From Apostichopus californicus (lineage: Eukaryota; Echinodermata; Holothuroidea; Aspidochirotida; Stichopodidae), in the NCBI GenBank assembly GCA_020650975.1, contig JAIPMN010005301.1:1-31997 (forward strand): 31,997 bases of DNA, in the 5' to 3' direction. Positions 1 through 19,160 of this stretch are shown here, one piece after another. The translations under genes were made by a program, and so were the position numbers. Below the pieces are notes generated by a model. It was not told the origin of the DNA. It worked only from the letters and a program-made list of their open reading frames with translations, and ran no database searches. Numbering within the stretch: position 1 is the stretch's first letter; the number at the start of each line of letters is the position of its first letter.

Positions 1-591
1 TTCTGGATTGCATAGCCTAGGCATCAATTTTGAACATGCCAGTTTAATTTTTTATATTAGAGAATTTTAATGACAATCAATCTGCACTGGACGTAAACAA
101 CGTAAACAGAGCGATTGCATTCATGCACTTTATAGACATAGAGCCTTTATAGTGGCACAGTGACATAACCAGGATTTCAAAGTAAACTTTCTGGGAGGAG
201 ATGGCAAATTATAAATCACGCGGACTTACAGTTAAGAGGGTCATGAACCTTTAGGTTAATTAGAGCCAACATGCAGAAGCCTACCGAGGATGTACGTGAC
301 ATGTGGCCAGGTTTATGTTCGCTAGGCCGACTCTAGAGTCGGAGAAGGGAGGGTTCTCCCCCAGAAGGAACAAAAGATTAGGCATGGGCTGAGACATATA
401 GACAAAGAGTTAGGTGTATGATTAGATCTGCGGCTGAATGTTGTGCTAAGTAATATATAGGCTACTCTTTAATTTATGTGTGAGTTGAAAAAGGGCTGTA
501 CACCTAGAAGTGTAGTCTAAGTCAACTGAATGGAAAAAAATATAAACCCGCCTGAATATTGCCCCGATTGATGATAGAGTAAGGGGTATAT
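1..591. other. Non-coding left edge
   Basis: I see no coding exon. A perfect 16-bp palindrome built on CCGACTCT/AGAGTCGG lies at 327-342. Directly after it comes a 5-bp-arm hairpin, GGGAG/CTCCC, at 347-360. A TAGCCTAGGC word lies near 13-22. A short minus-strand open frame from 446 to 637 has no recognisable content. Confidence 0.5.
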
Positions 592-1222
592 GGTACCCTT
601 CCCCCTTGCGCACGCCTGTGAAGTGGAGAGTGACCAAAAAGTGATCATGAGCTTGCCTTTAATTCTTAATGACCAAAACTCTATAAGGGGATACCTGTTG
701 CTGTTTTAGTGTGCCATGCCTAGTGGTGAAGGCTGCGATATTTGGATTAGTAATTTGATGGGTAAACGTAGGAATGCCGGTTATTTTGTTCAAATGTTCG
801 AGAAGTAAATGCCTATGCAGTTTCCCAAAGGAACTCTAGGGCGGATGTAATTGCTTTCACTGTTGCTAAATGACTCCCATGTGCAAGTTCCCAATCAAAA
901 AGTCACTGGTACCCTTACCCCTTGCGCACGCCGGTGAAGTACGTGGAGAGTGACCAAAAAGTGATCATGAGCCTTGCCTTTAATTCTTAGTGACCAAAAT
1001 CCCTAAGGGGATACCTGTTGCTGTTTTATTGTGCCATACCTAGTGGTGAAGTCTGCGATATATGGATTAGTAATTTGATGGGTAAACGTAGAGAATGCCG
1101 GTAGTTTTGTTCAAATGTTCGAGAAGTATAGGTCTATGGAGTTCCCCAAAGGAACTCTATGGCTGATGTAATTGCTTTCACTGTTGCTAAATGACTCCCA
1201 TGTGCATTCCCAATCAAAAAGT
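592..1222. repeat. Imperfect tandem duplication, two copies of about 313 bp
   Basis: Copy 1 runs from 592 to 903 and copy 2 from 908 to 1222, in direct orientation with a period of about 316 bp. Both begin with GGTACCCTT followed by a CCCCTTGCGCACGCC block. Both end with a CCCATGTGCA...CCCAATCAAAAAGT block. The differences are scattered substitutions and small indels, for example an extra ACGT near 940 in copy 2 and two missing bases near 1206. No open frame is kept across both copies and I recognise no transposon terminus, so it looks like non-coding tandem repeat or segmental duplication upstream of the CKS1 promoter. Confidence 0.9.
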
Positions 1223-1397
1223 GCAGGTATTCCGTGCTGGTGTATTTCCCTAATACAATGCTAATACAGAATTGTTACCATAAAAATGGTAAAGCTCTGG
1301 TTCGTTGTTAAAGTGGTTGCGACGAAAAGATAGTCTTTGCTTCGTTGCGACCTTGGTTGTGGCTCACTTGTCACACTGCACAGCACTGTCGATGTCA

Positions 1398-1514
1398 ACG
1401 CCAAAGTTATTTAAAATCCATTGCAAACTTTGCATAGCTGGTCGCTTCTCTCGACCAATCAGAATGGAGTATACTTATTGTAACCAATCATATCACTGAT
1501 GCGGCAAGTTTAAA
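1398..1514 (+). promoter_or_regulatory. Probable CKS1 cell-cycle promoter: E2F-like site, two CCAAT boxes, CDE/CHR-like element
   Basis: ACGCCAAA at 1398-1405 is TTTGGCGT on the other strand, one base from an E2F site. CCAAT boxes with CCAATCA context lie at 1455-1459 and 1484-1488, 29 bp apart. GCGGC at 1501-1505, four bases from TTTAAA at 1509-1514, resembles the CDE/CHR pair of G2/M genes. TTTAAA is among the CHR variants described as functional. The order NF-Y, NF-Y, CHR with roughly 20-30 bp spacing, ending 140 bp before the CKS1 start codon, is typical of promoters bound by NF-Y and MuvB/DREAM. Presence of the words is seen; function is inferred. Confidence 0.55.
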
Positions 1515-1654
1515 TCACGAACAACATAAAGGTGCATACATCCACTCGCATAGTATTGTTCAGAAAGGTATTTTGCAAACAGGTATCGTCTGCTCCTAAA
1601 ACACATCTATTCTTGTCCGTTTCAAGCTCCAACTCTTCAACTGACGCCGTAAAA

Positions 1655-3670
1655 ATGTCTCTCGCAAACCAAATATACTACTCTGATAAATATTACGACG
1701 AGAAATTTGAATACAGGTATAAATATATGTTCGATATCTTTGCATTTTTCGATCAACGTGTTCGACGTCTCAGCTGTGACTAACATTAGTGTTACTACTT
1801 AGACTACGTTCCCTTGTAAGCTACTCAAGCTATTGCAGCCTAACCGGTAAATGGCAAGACCTAGGTTATAACGAGTAATTGTAAACTAAGTTAGATCTAG
1901 TTTTAACTTAGCCTAGATAGCGGTTGTGACGATCTCACTGTTTTAGCTCAGTGGCTTGGTTTTATACTTGAGCTATGCAATTTCATCGATGGCTTGGCCA
2001 GAATGTGCCAGAAATTATAATAATTAGCCTAGGCTATATTTGTAAAGTTCCATAGGCTAGGCCTAGTGAAACTGCTCGAAGCAATTTTTAAATTTCCTTA
2101 ACTTTCCACATGTGTTGAAGTTCAGTAAGAATGATACCGCTCTATGCAATTTTCATATCAATATTCATTATTTTTATTGAGTTATCTGTTGTTAAAAGTG
2201 TTGAGCTGAATAAAATTCACTAGATTTAAATTAACAAGTCCATCTAGATTCTTCAATCAAAATTTGAAAGCCTTGCCTAACAGATCATGCACCAATCAAA
2301 TCTTTCTTTTTTTGTTTACAACTGTTGGGCCTAGGAATACTTTTAACTTTGTGGCTAGCCTGACATAGGTCCCTGCTCTTGTATTTTATCTCTGTCTTCA
2401 ATGTAGCTTGCAAAATGTGTCATTTTCTTCCATTGCAATGATACAAGTATAGACTGCATGTGTAGACTGTTTTGTTTACATAAATTTGTGTAATGAACAT
2501 GCTGACATAGCCCGGCCCAGTTAAAAATTATGGTAAAATCATTCGTGCTATAAGGGCAACAGAAAATAAATTTCTATCTTTTGATTGCGACAACTTTTCT
2601 CCATTAAACCCACCTGGTCAGAGTGCATTTAGAATAAGAAACATTGAATCTACTTCGGAACTCAATCAAACCAGTCAAACCACAATAGGTTACTAATTCT
2701 GCCTTTATCCTTGCACCATTCCTCAGTGGAACGCACTCCCACCTGATCTGAAATCAGCACCAAACACCGCCTCCTTCAAGTTCATGCTGGAAAGTCAGCA
2801 GCACCATTAGCAAAACTCGAAGGACTGCACGTCAACAGCCACATCAGGGGCGATTTGTGCAGTACCACACCAAGACCAAGAGAGGTCTTACCACTCATCA
2901 ACTTTTCTCAGATTTCAACATGTAGCTTCATTTACTAAGTTTTCCAACTTGAATCTTTTCTGCTTTTGATTTCAGACATGTGCAGCTACCAAAAGAACTA
3001 AGTAAAAAAGTTCCAAAATCCCATCTCATGTCAGAACAAGAATGGAGAAACCTTGGTGTACAACAAAGTGTAGGATGGATCCATTATATGGTGCATGAGC
3101 CAGGTTTGTAATAATTTATATTACTGTAGCTGTTGGCCTATGTCAAAAGTTTTGAATACCAAGTAAAAAATGTGCAATTTATTTGCAAGATTATATTTTT
3201 CAGTATTTATCCTTAGTCCTATTTTGCAGTTGTCCATTTGTTATTTCCAACAACCCATAAGAGTAACCTCATGATAACATTAAGATAATTAGAAAAAAAA
3301 ATCATTGCTTAGTGAAAGAGAGTGCAGTCCACTTCGAAAGTGTCAAAAAAAGTGTCTCAAGGAAAATCATTTACTATAACAGATGCATATATATGCAATG
3401 AAGATCTAATTTTGGTTTCAGTGGCAAACATGATAAAGGAAATTTTTGTTTGAAAATTTTCTGCACACATGTTAACTTGGTCAGTATTACTCATATCACA
3501 AAGATACCTCTGTTTGAGTATTACACTCCTCACATTTTTGTCATGAATGGAATCTAAATACCTAAAGGTAATTTGCTTTCTCCTCAGAACCTCACATACT
3601 GCTGTTTAGAAGACAAATTAAGAAGAATCCATTATCAGAAGTACACAATAATCAACAAAAGTGTAACTGA
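1655..3670 (+). CDS. CKS1B: Cyclin-dependent kinases regulatory subunit (CKS1/CKS2 family)
   Basis: The joined exons 1655-1716, 2976-3103 and 3588-3670 give 90 aa, against 79 in human CKS1B. All junctions are GT/AG and the phases fit. CKS proteins bind CDKs and phospho-threonine sites, helping multisite phosphorylation; CKS1 is also the Skp2 cofactor in p27 degradation. Visible hallmarks are QIYYSDKY at residues 6-13, [48 protein letters not shown] at 54-72, and the HEPEPH hinge. The anion-pocket residues K12, R21, S52, W55 and R72 are all present. Asn46 matches CKS1 (CKS2 has Arg), while neighbouring Gln42 replaces the CKS1 Ser. The last 18 residues, from QIKKNPLS to KCN, form a longer and different tail. 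The start was chosen by family alignment; an in-frame ATG lies upstream at 1532. Confidence 0.95.
1858..2335. repeat. Cluster of TAGGCCTAG / AGCCTAGGCT words
   Basis: Related words occur at 1858-1865, 1911-1916, 2025-2036 (a perfect 12-bp palindrome), 2053-2066 and 2328-2335. They are built from the hexamer CCTAGG and its neighbours. A second cluster follows the ODF3/COPS2 promoter, at about 8.0-9.3 kb. Their origin is unknown to me. Confidence 0.5.
2585..2880 (+). mobile_element. LINE (non-LTR retrotransposon) 3' fragment, decayed
   Basis: In the forward frames the stretch encodes [16 protein letters not shown] followed by [11 protein letters not shown]. This is the typical C-terminal signature of LINE ORF2 proteins (FFPRTIxxWNxLP, then a short linker and SFKxxL). 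Upstream, an in-frame stop and a frame change near 2690-2710 break it. Only the last part of ORF2 is present, as expected for a 5'-truncated insertion. It lies in CKS1 intron 1 in the sense orientation. The clade cannot be decided from this short tail. Confidence 0.7.
3104..3587 (+). other. CKS1 intron 2
   Basis: The donor is CCAG|GTTTGTA and the acceptor TCCTCAG|AACC; the intron interrupts the Glu64 codon inside the HEPEPH hinge. I see nothing else in it beyond AT-rich sequence. Confidence 0.85.
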
Positions 3671-5439
3671 GGATGCTTTAAAGAGGACTAAAATGGAAAC
3701 TGTGACATGGTTTTCTTTCTCTACGGACATATGATTTCATCCCGGCATGGACAAGAAAGCCATTGGTGGCATCTTTCAAGAAGCAAATCTTTGGATGGAT
3801 GCTTTTGAAATCAATTGAAGTACAAGTTTGTGATGTTTGGAACTTATTTTCCAGTGTATGGCTGTCAACATTCTTGAAAGCTTAGATATTTATAATGGAA
3901 CATTTCACTTATTGCTTCTCAGTTAGACTGGCTCAGACAGTGGTGTACTGTTTGTGTAATTATATTACTTGATGGATAACCTGTACCCTCTGGATTTTTA
4001 GTTGTGCCCAACAAGATCAGAAAAGATGTTGCATTGGCACAATTAATGTATTTCAAAAATGCTTTTGAAAATGAACTTTATTTTTCACAGTAAAAGGTTA
4101 TTACTGCAACTTCCATTGCTTTACTTATTACAGTACCAATTGTAACATATGGTGCATTATGCCTCAAAGTACTGTGCATGTAAATAACCTGAGGTCAGTG
4201 ACAAAGTGCACTTTTTTTTTCTCCTATTGAAGTTTTCTTTAAATTGTTGACCAGGAAATCTGGAGTATGTGAGTGTCACATCAGGTTCTGTTATATACTT
4301 AAATTAGAAAGCAAGAGAGCATTGCTGTTATACTAAAATACAATATATTGAATGTTCAGTTCACAGAGTGATTAGGTTTGGTCTTTGGGCAAATACGATG
4401 GTGATAACAATCCTCATCATATTTAATATGAACTCAATTTTCCATAAATCTACTTTCACATTGAATTCTATTCTAGTAATTATAGTATTATTGACCTTGA
4501 AAAAGTTTACTGCTTTTGTACATGAGTTGCCTCTCTGCAAACGTATTAAATACCAATGTAGAATGCCAACTGCTTCTTGAATGTTCTCACCAGACTCTTA
4601 GCTCATTTCATACCCTTGAAGTACTATGCTTTCCCCAATCGACAGCAGTTCCATTTCTTTCAATCTAATAGGTCAAGACAGATATGACTGATTTTTTCGA
4701 TTTTATGAAGATTTTCTATCTTTACTTTTCAGCATGTTAGTGAGAATTCATCAGAATAATTCCAAAGCTGATCATAGTTATTTCTGGTAGTATAAAAGAA
4801 GAAATATTTATTGTTAGTCCTGTGGGAACAAGCCTTTCCCATTTTGGGCATGTTTTTCTCATTAAATTGTTAATGAAGAAAAGTAATTAACATAATCTTT
4901 CAATGTTTATAGAAACACTGAAGTGATCTGTTTATGTTTATATCAACTGATGCCAATCCAAGACTCTTGGGGGTGTTTTATCAGCTATTCCTGCTTTAAA
5001 GGGAAATTGTGGAAACTTTCTGTCTTTGAAGTCAAAACCACCTTCTCATATCATTTTGTATAGAGGTGTTATGTAAACGAATCTGACAAAAGCGAGGTGA
5101 ATGTCATCATGGCACTTCAGCTGAGAGTTTTTTGTAATTATTATTCATTCACAGAGAAAATTAATATTTCTCCAAAAAAGTTGATGAAATTCTACCTACA
5201 AGGAACCTCGACAGTTAAGCAAATATTTCAAATGTTTCAGTTTTCAAGGATACATCAACAGGAAGATTATAATAGGAATATAAAGTTGTTGAAGAAAATT
5301 TGCTGTTATCACATAGAATCAAGGGTTTAGCCAGTCAAAAGTAGTATATCTTGAGTTAGGGAGAAGATACCAAGTAGACTTTTCAAACTAACAGTGTTTC
5401 TTTTCCATATTAGTCACTGAAGTATCAATTTAACAGAAT

Positions 5440-5471
5440 TTAATTGACTTTTGTCAATTGAAGTCAATTAA
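5440..5471. repeat. Perfect 11-bp inverted repeat with 10-nt loop
   Basis: The left arm TTAATTGACTT at 5440-5450 is exactly complementary to the right arm at 5461-5471. The loop, TTGTCAATTG, itself shares the TCAATTG word. It could form a small cruciform or hairpin. No coding or terminator role is evident in this eukaryotic context. Confidence 0.8.
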
Positions 5472-5575
5472 GTTGTAGTATTGTCTTCTAAGATATGTGC
5501 ATTTGATTTATGCTTTACTTCTTTGATTCAGGTAGATTATTGTCTTAATCCGTGGGTGGCTTGGTTGTGGAAGGA

Positions 5576-5587
5576 GGGGGGGGGGGG
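5576..5587 (+). repeat. Homopolymer G12
   Basis: Twelve consecutive G, followed by AGGGAGG, in the region between the CKS1 and ODF3-like genes. Confidence 0.95.
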
Positions 5588-6222
5588 AGGGAGGTGGTGT
5601 AGAGTGCAACTAAGGAAAAGTCTTTGTACATATGATACTGTTAAATACAAAATGTAACTGGCATATCAATAACATCAATTTTCTTCTGTTTCTGTCCTTT
5701 TTGTTTCTGGTGGACTTAATTGATGCATTAAGTCTTCATGTACTTTCCTACAATAGTCAAGTAAAGCTCTAACCAACAACAGCAGCAACAGGAACTTAGA
5801 AAATTGCTGTGTTTTTGTAGAGGACCAAGCTTTGAGTAACTTTGACAGCCATTGATATACTGCGACACCCATTCTTTTGCATAAAGGGGGATTATTTAAT
5901 TACTTGATGATTCCTCTTATTTCTGAAAACTATCCAACACTTGATGGGAACTTAAGCAAAAGCCTGATTGAAATGACAATTTCTCAATTATTTGACACGA
6001 GGGCTGAACACAAGAATGAGGATGCATTTAAAGGACATGTTTATAACCTTAAACCTCCAATATTAACGTGTTATATAAATAGCTAGAACCCAATCATTTG
6101 GGAAATTCTTCTGAGGATGGCAGTTAAAATATTTTTTTTAAGAGAGAAGTTTCTCTGAAACTTAATTGAAACACAAGAAAAGTAAAGCAACTACAAAATC
6201 CAGTGTGCATATATTACTTTTT

Positions 6223-6228
6223 TTTATT
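6223..6228 (-). terminator. Candidate polyadenylation signal of the ODF3-like gene
   Basis: The plus strand reads TTTATT, which is AATAAA on the minus strand, about 120 nt beyond the stop codon at 6349-6351. Position and sequence fit a polyadenylation signal; the cleavage site is not seen. Confidence 0.5.
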
Positions 6229-6348
6229 TGTTTTGGCAAGCATTTCAATGATGCTGAAACTATTTACAATCTTTACAACTATATATCTCTTTGAGTTCAA
6301 GTTCATGCATGGATGTGACATTTCCTTCTCAGCTTCAAGAACCCCTCA

Positions 6349-8396
6349 TCATTCCGAAACCTCTACGATAAGAGGAACAACAAACTCGGAGTGCCTTATT
6401 CCAAGGGAGTGACTCGGGTATTTACGTTTGTTCACAGTTACATTCTCAGGCCTGTGTGTCCCAGGACCTGGCTTATTTGTATTATCTCCTGGCATTGTAT
6501 GTCTTCCTAACATTGAGTAAAGAGGCTTTTTGCTCCTAGTGACATCTGGATGGACTGCGTCATGACTTCCTGGACCCGGTGCTTTTGCTACATCTTCTAA
6601 ATATCCTCCTACGGTTGGTCTCCCAGTCATGGAATAACTAGGGTATGACTTCTTGTTGGGTACTCTACTTCCAAGTAAAATGGGTAGAGAGTACTTGTTT
6701 GCTGCTGGTTGTTGATCACGCTTTCGATACCGAGTGCGTGTCCTCATTGAGTAGGAGGGAGCATGGCGTTCACCTTGAGGATGTACCTTCTCTGGACTGT
6801 AAGCGTACGGCGATGGGGTAATAAATGTGTCTGTGAATTAAATAGAAAAAAAATATCATAAGCAAAACCATCCATGTGGAGATAGCTGGTGTTCCTATTA
6901 TTAAGTGTTCCTTTGTTTTGTTTCTTTTTTTGCTGCATAATAACATCTCACTAATATTAACATGTAACAGGTACTAACTCCTGGAAGCAGACTAATATAC
7001 CTCATGGGAGATCAAATTGTAATAATCTAATATTCTTTGGCAAAAATATCTCTCAGCATACTTATCATACAACAACAGCAAACTTTAATCTCTTAAGAAA
7101 ATGTTAAACATTGGACAAAGACTGAAGTCAGAAACGTTGATCAATGAGAGATATCAATAACAAATATAAGGGTATGGAAGATGGCCAAACAAAGATACAA
7201 ATGTCTCCATGTATAATAATAAGTGTACAAACTTGAAGCTACCACGATGCAACACAGGCAATAACTTCAATAAATATGTATTGAATAAGGTACATATATT
7301 TATACAATAATTAAATAAATTCAGTGCTTACTTGGATCTTTTTGTCTTGCAAGAATAGAATATGCTGGTGTACCATCCTTTCCATGTCTGGTGTAACGTG
7401 AGTTTGGGAAATGTCCGGGACCAGGACTACAGTCTTGTCCAAACACTGAAGGAGAACAAAAAGGAAAAATGGTTATTTTCAAATATTATATTTGTTGATG
7501 TGTTGAGCATTGAAGATATTGTCAGTGCTACTTTGTTACAAATGTAAGGTTGAATTACAGTCAAATAATTTGTGCTTCTATGAATATCCATTAAAATATT
7601 TTGGATTTATTTGTTAATCAGCCCACAGAGGCTAAGGTCAGTGAATAGCCTGTGCTGTTAGGAAAATAAATGACAAAAAACCTACATATCATTCATATTT
7701 ACATAATAAACTCACTTTCATTTTCTGCCCTCTTCCCAAAAGAGTATGCTGGTTTCATATGCTTTGAGAAGTCATGTTTGTTGTAGCCACATGTTGAAGG
7801 TAATCCATATCTGCCAGGGCCTGGACCTGTGTAAATAAAAAGTTATGAACATAATTTGCTATAAAGGAATTTGTGCTAAAATAAGATTAATAAAACAATT
7901 TGAAATCAAAGATGAGATTTGTTTCTTAGAATCATAAACATGAGGACTGTATGTTTCTTTGTTAAGCCTGCTACTGAAGTGATCTGCTTAACTGACTTGT
8001 TGTCTGGCATTAATGCCTAGTCTATCATGGGTCAGATTTATTTCAGAAAAAGAAAAGTCTATGAAGTATGAGCATAAACTCCTCATAGTCACACAATAGG
8101 TTGCCTAGGTAATGTTCGGTATGTAATCAGCAAGTCAAAGGCTTATTTGGTTAAACTTAGGAAAGGAAATGTAATCCAACGCACGGGCAAATTGTTAAGC
8201 AATTAATACTTATAGTAATAGCCTAACTTAACTTTTGCTAGCCTAGGCTTAAATTATCCTGAAGTTGAGTAAGACAAAAAAACGTACCTCTTTCCCTTGC
8301 AGCTATGATTGGTTTTTCTGTTGTTAAAGGTTCTTCATATGGTGATCGTATTTGTTTTTCCTTTTTTGTTTCCTTTTTTGTAGTCTTTTCTGCCAT
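6349..8396 (-). CDS. ODF3: ODF3/CIMAP1-like protein (SHIPPO/STPGR repeat, ciliary microtubule-associated)
   Basis: The exons in order are 8396-8288, 7826-7716, 7445-7332 and 6830-6349. All junctions are GT/AG, each intron is phase 1, and the protein is 271 aa (human ODF3 254, ODF3L2 289). PGPG-type STPGR turns appear at GPGPGRY (37-43), SPGPGHF (80-86), a degenerate SPYAYSPEKV (118-127), APGPGSH (195-201) and KPGPGTHRPENV (231-242). They alternate with six P-x-Y/H-S-x-x-x-R motifs: PAYSFGKR, PAYSILAR, PSYSMRTR, PSYSMTGR, PLYSMLGR and PSHSLGIR. The C-terminus, IRHSEFVVPLIVEVSE, matches ODF3; the N-terminal repeat GPGPGRYGLPSTCGY is nearer ODF3L2. Family members associate with sperm-tail and ciliary doublet microtubules. 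The start is the first ATG, in a Lys-rich N-terminus. Which paralogue it is remains open. Confidence 0.94.
6831..7331 (-). other. ODF3-like intron 3
   Basis: This is a phase 1 intron with donor CCAA|GTAAGC and acceptor TTCACAG|ACAC. I see no other features in it. The two other introns, 7446-7715 and 7827-8287, are similarly plain. Confidence 0.85.
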
Positions 8397-8671
8397 GGTG
8401 TTTCAAACTGTTAGAAAATTAAAATCTTAATCGAATCAAAAACGCTTGTCAAGGAAGGTGACTTTGGACCGGACTGACTACTGACCACACCGACTCAACA
8501 AGTTTATAAGTATGTTGTAGTTTTGTTGACATGTGTTGGGAGGGTCCCGTTGCTAAGACAATCCATTAACACACTGTGGAAAAAAAAACCTAGCAACAAA
8601 AAAGATGGCGCTATTTCATTATCTCTAACTTTGTCTGAGGTAAAAATTTAATTAACAAATCAACCCTCAAA
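8397..8671. promoter_or_regulatory. Shared bidirectional promoter of ODF3-like (minus) and COPS2 (plus)
   Basis: Only 275 bp separate the two divergent start codons. No TATA box is obvious. AAGATGGCGC at 8602-8611 matches the YY1-type element found near start sites of housekeeping genes. GTTGCTA at 8549-8555 and its inverse TAGCAAC at 8591-8597 resemble RFX X-box half-sites, which would fit a ciliary gene, but neither forms a good full X-box. If the COPS2 transcript begins upstream of 8605, an ATG inside the YY1 word opens a 7-codon upstream ORF (8605-8628) ending before the COPS2 start. Shared promoter use is inferred from spacing. Confidence 0.65.
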
Positions 8672-18609
<9,938 letters not shown>

Positions 18610-18720
18610 CGATACAAGACTGTGGCCAGTAAAACAAACTATTCTTTAGCATATAAATTGCTCAAGCTGATGAATGATGGAACACCGCTTTACATTGTGC
18701 ATCTCAATACTGGAACGAAA

Positions 18721-18757
18721 GACGTCTTCAGGGGTCAGGGGACGTCTTCAGGGGTCA
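18721..18757 (+). repeat. 20-bp-period two-copy direct repeat
   Basis: GACGTCTTCAGGGGTCA occurs at 18721-18737 and again at 18741-18757, about 110 bp after the COPS2 stop codon and so probably in its 3' UTR. Confidence 0.9.
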
Positions 18758-19147
18758 CGTCTGGTCGGCCGGCTCAAAAAACGATCGTTCAGTGCTTTTA
18801 TTTTATACCTGGAGGAAAGCTTTCAAAGCACAGCTCTTATTATGGTGCAGTAATCTATTTTGCTTCCTTGATCAGAGAAACTTTCCAAGACCACATCGAA
18901 TCTTGTTTGCTGTTGATATTTTTCCATTTTCATCCATTACAAAGGATTTGCACAAAGATCTGATGTAAGTTTGACTACTAACAAGAATAATGAAGTTTAG
19001 GTGTATGAAACAACAAACTAGCAGTAACATGGCAGCAATGTTACATCAGAGTAATGCAGAATGGTAAGGGGGAAGCCGTGTATAGGCACGAGTTACAAAT
19101 AATGTACTTGTTGAGGAGAGTGGTGGAAAGGCAGGGGATGGGTGGAA

Positions 19148-19160
19148 GGGGGGGGGGGGG
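19148..19160 (+). repeat. Homopolymer G13 in a purine-rich tract
   Basis: Thirteen G inside a longer GGAAGG...AGGGAGAGGAGG tract. On the minus strand it gives a spurious proline-rich open frame. Confidence 0.95.

Larger units (their letters stand above)
1717..2975 (+). other. CKS1 intron 1
   Basis: The donor is AG|GTATAA and the acceptor TTTCAG|ACATG; the intron splits the Arg21 codon. It contains a cluster of CCTAGG-type palindromic words between 1858 and 2335, including a 12-bp palindrome at 2025-2036, and a LINE 3' fragment near 2585-2880. I see no other coding sequence. Confidence 0.85.
3671..6222. other. CKS1 3' UTR and convergent intergenic region
   Basis: CKS1 (plus) and the ODF3-like gene (minus) converge here. 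I see no coding exon; the open frames at 4368-4580, 5097-5330, 5675-5872 and 5877-6086 have no family resemblance. I did not find a clear AATAAA soon after the CKS1 stop, so its 3' end is undetermined. The region contains an inverted repeat at 5440-5471 and a G12 run at 5576-5587. Confidence 0.6.

Noticed and set aside
327..342. Perfect 16-bp palindrome CCGACTCTAGAGTCGG
   Set aside because: About one such palindrome per window of this size is expected by chance; nothing nearby gives it meaning.
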